Source: Bryum argenteum (lineage: Eukaryota; Streptophyta; Bryopsida; Bryales; Bryaceae). Taken from it: a stretch of 64,000 nt of DNA. Location: NCBI GenBank assembly GCA_037043015.1, contig CM073331.1, forward strand, positions 3,183,501 to 3,247,500, written 5' to 3'. The notes beneath the pieces are model-generated. The model had not been told where the DNA came from and did no database searches. It worked only from the letters and a program-made list of their open reading frames with translations. Below are positions 57,416 to 64,000 of the stretch, piece after piece. The position numbers were made by a program, and so were the translations under genes. The stretch's first letter is position 1; the number at the start of each line of letters is the position of its first letter.

Positions 57416-58825
57416 TGGCGATTGCTCCTTTGGTCGTCATTGAATTTTGACTACCGGAGAAATTTATGCCAATGTCACCCTATCAATGGGAAATTCAACG
57501 TAGGTAAATGAGAAACTTAGGGGAACAAACCACACTACTAACTAGTACATGGAAAACCCGATCCTCGTTGGGCTAAGCTAATTGATAGGTCCCCTTAATG
57601 GGCCGCGAAGACAACTCTAAGTGTTACTTCCTAACTTGCTTAGGTAAATGAGATGACACGATAAAGGTAACCGGTAATGGGCATGGTAAAAGATCACAAT
57701 TGATAACCCTTTGACCCGTAGGAAATCCCTTCCAAGAGTGCCCAAATAAGAGGGGAAGAGATCGACAGCCTTGTACCCCTCCCGGCTATAGGCCGGATCT
57801 CCCCTAGGTCACCGTGCACGCATCTTTGCCCAAGTTCAGGGAAGGCCGAAGCCTTTAGCCCACGGTGCCCTCAAATTTTGTAAGACGAGAGAGAAAGGTG
57901 ATCATTGATACCGGGTTGTGCACCGGCACCACGTCGGGCTTAAGCCACACATCCTTTCCTTCCACTCACATTCCTCCTCCCCGGGGAGGAGTGAAGGTAA
58001 TGGATAAAATTGGTTTGTACCATGCCAATGTCCCAAGTACCTTGTCGGTCCCACAATTACCAAGTCCCCTAAATTCCTTAACCCTTAGTCTAATTGGTAT
58101 GAATTAAGAGGCCTAGGAAACACCGCAAACTTACTAAGCTAGCTTCGACCTAAATCAAGCAACCGGGACCTCTAAAGACCCTAAAAAGACCAAGGAAAAA
58201 CCATGGCAGCATACAAAGACTTCCAATTAAGGCTTGGTGAATTTTAACAAAAGTTTCTTATTACAAGTGTAAACGGATGGTCCTCCGCCCCTTACCGTGA
58301 TGGCGCACGTCTCGGGAGTGGTAACCACTCAAGAACCCCGTGCCGGTTCTTGAATGGGCGGCATCACCCGGTCCACTCCCAATTTACCGATTGGGCTTCC
58401 GGACCCACGAGAGGGTTACAAAAATTTTAAATGATTAAGTGAAAACAAACGGTTGGACCACAAAAGTCTCGATGGACGGGTGAAGAAGGCAGCTTTGTGG
58501 GTTCAACTCGCAAAAACAACCTCTCAAAACCGTTGGGGCATCACCGCCAACGGTCTCGATTGCAAACGATAAAAATGGTCCCGCCGCGATTAATCCGACT
58601 CACCATATACAAAAGCCTATGGAAAAAATAGCTACTACACACGAATAGAAGTCACCCAACAACGGTGAACTTCTATTTTCGGTTGGAAAATTGCCAACCT
58701 AAACACGAGTGAATCCTCACCCAAGTGGTGAGAACAATTCACTTTCGCCCCCGAGGGGGCTACGCGTGTCCCTTCCTACTAGGGGACGAAGTATTAAAAA
58801 CACTTCGGGCGCCTTGTGAGAGATG

Positions 58826-58851
58826 GCAGATTACTATAAATAGTAATCTGC
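58826..58851. other. leader hairpin 1
   Basis: A perfect inverted repeat: arms GCAGATTACTAT and ATAGTAATCTGC separated by AA. Confidence 0.85.
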
Positions 58852-59195
58852 CCTCAATCTCCCAAGACTACAATAGGCAAGGGGGAGACCCCCCTTGACG
58901 CTCAATATTTGAGCGGTAACACAAGCCAACCCCCAAAAAACTCCCTTGGTACAAAAAAATTCAAAAACGCCCACAATTTACAACACAAGTGGGTTAGGCC
59001 AAATGGCCAACAACCCCACTTCGTGTCCGGATCAGCCGGCTCACTAAGATACCCGCCCCCTACAAAATTCAACAACAAAAATCACGAAAACCTCGTCCGG
59101 TCTTGGCTGCAAACCCACACAAGATTAAAACAAAGTAAAACAAGGCAAAATATAAGGCTTTAATAAAAACCCATGGAAGAACCAATGCCTCCACA

Positions 59196-59215
59196 GATTA
59201 CTAAAAATAGTAATC
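59196..59215. other. leader hairpin 2
   Basis: GATTACTAAAAATAGTAATC, the same motif with one mismatch in the stem. Confidence 0.75.
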
Positions 59216-59481
59216 GGTCCTTTCGCTTTCCCAAGACACCTTCACAATCACTTCCACAAAATTAATGCATATAAGGAGTTATGCCACAAGGTGAGAAATA
59301 AATATCAATCAATGAATTCAAAAGCACACTCTCCTCTAGCTTAAGCAAGAAAACTTTCATAAATTCAAAACAAGCCCCTTTCAAACTTAAGCAAGACGAT
59401 CCAATCAAATCAAAGGCAAGCACCAAACCAAACATAGATCAACCCAAGGACAATGAAGCTTGAACCCTTCTTGGAATTTCT

Positions 59482-59503
59482 GACTTACTATAAATAGTAA
59501 TCG
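59482..59503. other. leader hairpin 3
   Basis: ACTTACTAT and ATAGTAATC around AA; the same motif with one outer difference. Confidence 0.75.
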
Positions 59504-59673
59504 CTCCAAAATTCCCCTGAATTCCTTCACCAAAATCAATCACAAGTTAGATCAATGCCAATTACCTAATCTAACCCACCTAGACTTACACAATTTAGAA
59601 GAAGGTCAATTAAGCAATTAAAAACAAACACAATCAATGCAAAACCACCACCTCCCAGCAAACGCACCAATTA

Positions 59674-62209
59674 TGTGAGGTTAAATCCCGGTGTTCGGTT
59701 TCTAACTCACAAGTGGGCGTGGGGTGGGGTGCAAGCAATACGACCTTCCAAGCAATGGACACTAAACTTCATTCATGCATACAATTTCTAATTTGAAGTC
59801 AACAAAGAAGCACGACCATTCAATCAAGTCTCAATTTAATTCCAACAAGTAACCCGTAGTGAGTGAGTTCTCCAAAGCATACCTAGGAGGTTCAAATAGC
59901 CCTCATTTGATCACCAAGGGCCTAGGGGGCTCAATTGTGGGCACAAAACAAACAAAATGAACACGCAAGGCCTCCAAAACGCATATGGACCAAGAGAGGA
60001 CACAGACACAAATTAGGGTTGGAAGAGGTTGCAAATCACACCTAAACACCTACCTTAATCCTAAGACCCCACTCACATATGAATGCTAACAATCCACTAG
60101 GCATACAATTCAACACTCCTAACACAATTTAGGTTTAATTGGGGAATGTTGGGCAGCGCTTCCGCACTCGACCCTAATCCCCTAAATTTTAACTTAAGGT
60201 TTCTTGGTTTCACCCTTAAAGCAGGGCGGCGTTTCCGCTAATGACAAATTCCCGATTTTTTCACTTAAATTTATAAATTTCAGCCTAAATTTTGGGCAGC
60301 GCTTCGCGCCACCCTTAAACACAAGACCCCTAATTACACGTCTAACATTCCAGCAAGCTTATTCATTCAAATAGACAACCATCACACACATAAGATAACA
60401 TAAATCACAAACAACAATCAAACAATCAATTTTTTGGCAATTACTTTCGCCATTTTCAACATAGAGGTCCACAAATTTCTACTAAGTACTCTAACAACCA
60501 ACCATAAATCAATACAAACAAGGAAGGAGGAAGGGGGCTCCCTCAATCTGCTGCCACCAGTAAGGTCCCTTCGGTAGAACGACGATTTCTCCCTCGTCCT
60601 TGCTCCAATGGGGGCGAGCTTGGTCCCATTAGAAAGAAAACTCGACAATGCTCCTAGATCTCTAAGGCACGCCCCCCAATTCCTTGCCAATCGTGAGATC
60701 TCGTCCTTCAAAGTCGACCCTTCAACTCTGCCGTCACCAGTAAGGGTACTTTGGTAGAATTGCGATTTCTCCCTTGTCCTTGCTCCAATGAGGGCAAGCT
60801 TGGTCTTGTTGGAAAGAAAACTTGACAACGCTCCTAGATCTCTAAGGCACGCCTCCCAATTCTTCGTCAATCGTGAGATCTCGTCCTTCAAAGCCGACCC
60901 TTCAACTCTGCCGTCACCAGTAAGGGTACTTTGGTAGAATTGCGATTTCTCCCTCGTCCTTGCTCCAATGAGGGCAAGCTTGGTCTTGTTGGAAAGAAAA
61001 CTTGACAACGCTCCTAGATCTTTAAGGCACGCCTCCCAATTCTTCGTCAATCGTGAGATCTCGTCCTTCAAAGCCGACCCTTCAACTCTGCCGTCACCAG
61101 TAAGGGTACTTTGGTAGAATTGCGATTTCTCCCTCGTCCTTGCTCCAATGAGGGCAAGCTTGGTCTTGTTGGAAAGAAAACTTGACAACGCTCCTAGATC
61201 TTTAAGGCACGCCTCCCAATTCTTCGTCAATCGTGAGATCTCGTCCTTCAAAGCCGACCCTTCAACTCTGCCGTCACCAGTAAGGGTACTTTGGTAGAAT
61301 TGCGATTTCTCCCTCGTCCTTGCTCCAATGAGGGCAAGCTTGGTCTTGTTGGAAAGAAAACTTGACAACGCTCCTAGATCTCTAAGGCACGCCTCCCAAT
61401 TCTTCGTCAGTCGTGAGATCTCGTCCTTCAAAGCCGACCCTTCAACTCTGCCGTCACCAGTAAGGGTACTTTGGTAGAATTGCGATTTCTCCCTCGTCCT
61501 TGCTCCAATGAGGGCAAGCTTGGTCTTGTTGGAAAGAAAACTTGACAACGCTCCTAGATCTTTAAGGCACGCCTCCCAATTCTTCGTCAATCGTGAGATC
61601 TCGTCCTTCAAAGCCGACCCTTCAACTCTGCCGTCACCAGTAAGGGTACTTTGGTAGAATTACGATTTCTCCCTCGTCCTTGCTCCAATGAGGGCAAGCT
61701 TGGTCTTGTTGGAAAGAAAACTTGACAACGCTCCTAGATCTCTAAGGCACGCCTCCCAATTCTTCTTCAATCGTGAGATCTCGTCCTTCAAAGTCGGCAG
61801 CCACTCTCAAATTGAAAACTTGTCAGGGACACGGAAACAGATGATAAGAATATGTAGAAACTAACAAGAACTGACAGGAGCTTGAATTAACAAGAAGAGT
61901 ACACGAACAACAACAAGAGAGATGAGCTAGAGCTCCAAGAGATGCGTTGTCGAGACTGAGGTTGCCCTCAGCCTCGACTCCTATATATACTAGCTAAGAA
62001 GAAGGTTCTCCAGAACCTTCCTCAACCTAGGACCTTCTAGGACCTTCCAAGAACTTCCAAGACCTTCCAGAAGCTTCCAGGGCCTTCCGGAAACTTCAAG
62101 GACCTTCCAAAAACTTCCAGAGACTTCCAGGAACTTCCAGAAGTTTCCGGAAGCTTCTAGAACCTTCTAGAACCTTCCTAAGTTGTCTACCTAGTACGTG
62201 GCCGTGACA
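59674..62209 (-). repeat. 5' LTR of Athila-like element
   Basis: 2,536 bp. On the minus strand it begins TGTCACGG and ends CCTCACA, the canonical TG...CA. It shares all parts with the 3' LTR and has two more 180-bp units. At the right edge it abuts the LTR of another element. Confidence 0.9.
60541..61795 (-). repeat. 180-bp tandem array in 5' LTR (seven units)
   Basis: Unit boundaries at 60,721, 60,901, 61,081, 61,261, 61,441 and 61,621 are exactly 180 bp apart. On the minus strand one frame stays open for 397 codons (61,611-60,418), repeating a 60-residue peptide six times and ending in unique sequence. Adjacent units differ at only a few bases (for example TCTAAGG versus TTTAAGG alternating), showing recent homogenisation. 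Confidence 0.96.
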
Positions 62210-64000
62210 CAGGGAATCTTCAAGGAATCTTCAAGGAATCTTTTAGGGAATCTTCAGAGAATATTTTAGAAGAACCTTCTAGAAACTTCTTGTGTATGTC
62301 CGTGACATCACCTCCCCTTCTAGCTTCGAGGTCTCCGAGAAACAACGTTGTTGTTAGTCAATACCAACGCAGGAAAATGAAAATCTGCCGCACGACATCT
62401 GCAATAAACTCCAATTGTTGTTCACGAGGCAAGTGGTTCATCGGTCCTTGAAGCCAACGATAGTGGCCGACGCCTTCCACTTCTGACCAAGCGTGAACTT
62501 CTGTGTCTTCGTTATGGAATTGTCCTGCAAACACACCTTTTGGCAGATCATTGAAAGCGGGCTCGACCTCAAATACAATCACCAGCGATCGATTGCTCGG
62601 AATCCTCCGTCGGCGTCGTGGCGTAGGCGGTTCTTCATCTCTGGGTCGCCTTCGAGAGTTGGTTCGTTGAGATGGCATAACTGGTATGCTATCTATCTCT
62701 TGACTATCCATGACTAAAAACCAAACTATGACTATAGAGAAATTCTATCTAGAACAAAATATGTAAATCAAATGTGAATCAAGGTTGTGTTCTGGATTGA
62801 TTTGTTTCTGGATGGCAAATGGTCCCAATCTTCGATAGTCCAACTTATCACACGGCCGCTTGGTCTTGATATTCCGTCGAAGCAGCCATACTTTATCTCC
62901 GATCTTGAAAGTAGGTGCCTCAATCCGAAATTTATCTGCGGACGCCTTGTACAACTCTTGGGCAGTTTGCAATTGAAGTCTCAGCGTTGCTTGAAGTTCC
63001 GATAGCTGCTTCGCAAAATCTTCTGCTGCTGGGTTGTTATTGGCCACTGAATTCCATAAATCAAGCTTTGGGTGGTATCCGTAGTTGGCAAAGAATGGTG
63101 TTTGTTGGGTCGACGCATGAATAGTGTTGTTGTAGGCGAACTCGGCAAGCGGTAGATACTCGATCCAATCGTCTTCTTTGATAGTTGATGGTGCAACGTA
63201 GATACTGCTCCAATACTTGATTCACACGTTCCGTCTGTCCGTCGGTTTGAGGATGAAATGCCGAAGAAAGCTTGATATCCACCTTCAATATCTCAAATAG
63301 AGATTTCCAGAACTTGGAGACGAACTGGGTTCCGCGATCCGACACAATATCATCTGGCAAGCCGTGATAACGATATATTATTATCGAAAAGAGTCTTGTC
63401 AGATCTTTGCTCGACGATGTCTTCTTGCAAGGAACAAAAAATGCGCCATCTTCGTCACCGATCTACCACAACAAAGATCTTTGTCAAACGAGTTTGAAGG
63501 CGGCAGTCCGTAATAAAATCCATGGAAATCAAGACCATGGTCGATGCGGGATAGGCAATGGCCGCAAAAAAGTCCATAGGGCGATGCCGAGGGTTCTTCG
63601 ACCTTGAACAAATATCACAAGAGAGAACAAACTCCTTCACATCCTTCCACATTTGGGGCCACTTTGAAGTCTCGCGAAATAAGCTCTATTGTCTTGTTGT
63701 ATCCAAAATGTCCTGCATTTGGAAAGTCATGGCGTGATTGGAGGACTCAAGTCGTGTTCGTCCCTTAGGAATATACGATCGCTCTTCAAAGTACAAAAGA
63801 TCTCCTCCACCTTGAACTTGTCATTATCAGACGCTTCTTGATCTCGAGAGCTCTGAGAATCTTCAATTGTCGTGAGACGTATCACAGTTAAGGAAGTCCG
63901 TATCGATTGGCATGACGATGAGTAGCAAATTCTAAAATGCTCCGGTTTAAGCAATGTGGTGCATTGTTGATCATCAAACGCTTTCCAGCCTTAGGCGCGA
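62210..64000 (-). mobile_element. second Ty3/Gypsy element, partial, running off the window
   Basis: A minus-strand element whose 3' LTR begins at 62,307 (TGTCACGGACATAC) after a polypurine tract (AGAAGGGGAGGTGA, 62,321-62,308). Only 62,210-62,307 of the LTR is seen before the Athila-like element interrupts it. Parts seen: integrase zinc region (CDICSRSKNPRH), catalytic core (SDRGTQFVSKFW, AFHPQTDGQTERVNQ) and C-terminal region (FKIGDKVWLLRRNIKTKRP, RLGPFAI), about 63,950-62,750. A separate 117-codon frame (62,711-62,358) follows, of unknown role and with an Arg-rich start. A chromovirus-type integrase is likely. Several breaks are present; it is older than its neighbour. Confidence 0.82.

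Larger units (their letters stand above)
57416..59673 (-). other. long untranslated leader of Athila-like element
   Basis: About 2.26 kb between the 5' LTR and gag, without a supported gene. A likely primer-binding site starts right after the LTR end (minus strand TGGTGCGTTTGCTGGGAG). It holds three copies of a perfect or near-perfect hairpin (see separate entries). Long leaders are typical of Athila/Tat elements. Confidence 0.7.
49441..62209 (-). mobile_element. Athila-like Ty3/Gypsy element with giant repeat-bearing LTRs
   Basis: A minus-strand element of about 12.8 kb. LTRs: 59,674-62,209 (5') and 49,441-51,620 (3'). Gag lies at 57,415-55,598 with CCHC-type knuckles. An aspartic-protease domain lies at 55,427-54,612; RT-RNase H at 54,482-52,935 (DHFPLPFVNQILDEVAGHEL, FLDGYSGYNQ, VFIDDFS). 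RNase H and integrase run from 52,951 to about 51,620 (CGGHFSGRLTAQKILRAGCF, WGIDYVGPV, VSDRGTHFLN). These motifs match the Athila branch of plant Ty3/Gypsy elements. The reading frames are long and most domains are readable, so it is fairly young, but it is not whole: a few breaks are evident. LTR identity is very high apart from repeat number. No matching 5-bp duplication is seen at its two outer edges, so one end may have been rearranged. It carries no chromodomain. Confidence 0.9.

Noticed and set aside
1-64000. tRNA, rRNA or other structured RNA genes
   Set aside because: I scanned for tRNA-like A/B boxes and rRNA motifs by eye and found none I could support. A covariance-model search would be decisive.

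Overview
The window reads as nuclear DNA of a streptophyte plant. It holds two spliced genes of plant/cyanobacterial families whose products are probably plastid-targeted, spliced genes with canonical GT-AG introns, CCCTAAA-type (Arabidopsis-type) telomere-like repeats, Ty3/Gypsy elements of the chromovirus and Athila-like lineages, and a plant-type hAT transposase. I cannot name the species. A seed-free plant is a guess, based only on the short introns and the unfamiliar gene 3.

Layout. 1-11,700 is gene-poor. It has a 33-bp minisatellite (448-612), old dispersed repeats and a young but broken chromovirus (3,388-8,950) with near-identical LTRs and a CATAC target duplication. 11,700-20,000 is the genic island: a telomere-like tract, a two-exon DUF1997 gene (12,153-13,619) and an 11-exon gene for a FMN-binding split-barrel/DUF2470-like protein (15,330-19,718). 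20,000-31,400 is a repeat graveyard. It contains an unknown ORF split by a 5'-truncated LINE with a 13-bp duplication, three small TTAA-flanked MITEs of one family, an LTR remnant and several pairwise duplicated segments. 31,486-35,478 holds a gene of unknown family with a tandemly repeated leader; its five exons join into 725 codons with a coiled coil and a RING-like cysteine/histidine cluster.

35,876-48,510 is the most unusual part. Six GC-rich arrays built from GCGACCG and its complement CGGTCGC alternate with three minus-strand reading frames. One is a decayed hAT transposase; the other two, at about 41.0 and 45.7 kb, are paralogues of no family I recognise. The arrays lie just upstream of each frame, and upstream DNA is also shared between the two paralogues. 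My reading is that the arrays are subterminal or promoter repeats of a hAT family, and that the unknown protein is an accessory or captured gene moved by it. A divergent satellite of about 165 bp (41,950-43,450) lies between the paralogues.

49,441-62,209 is a minus-strand Athila-like Ty3/Gypsy element with 2.2-2.5 kb LTRs. Each LTR carries an array of exactly 180-bp (60-codon) repeats, with different copy numbers in the two LTRs. At its right end it sits in the LTR of another minus-strand Ty3/Gypsy element that runs off the window.

The two recognisable host genes are single-copy plastid-type genes with no visible link to each other. Most of the remaining content is mobile DNA and its debris.
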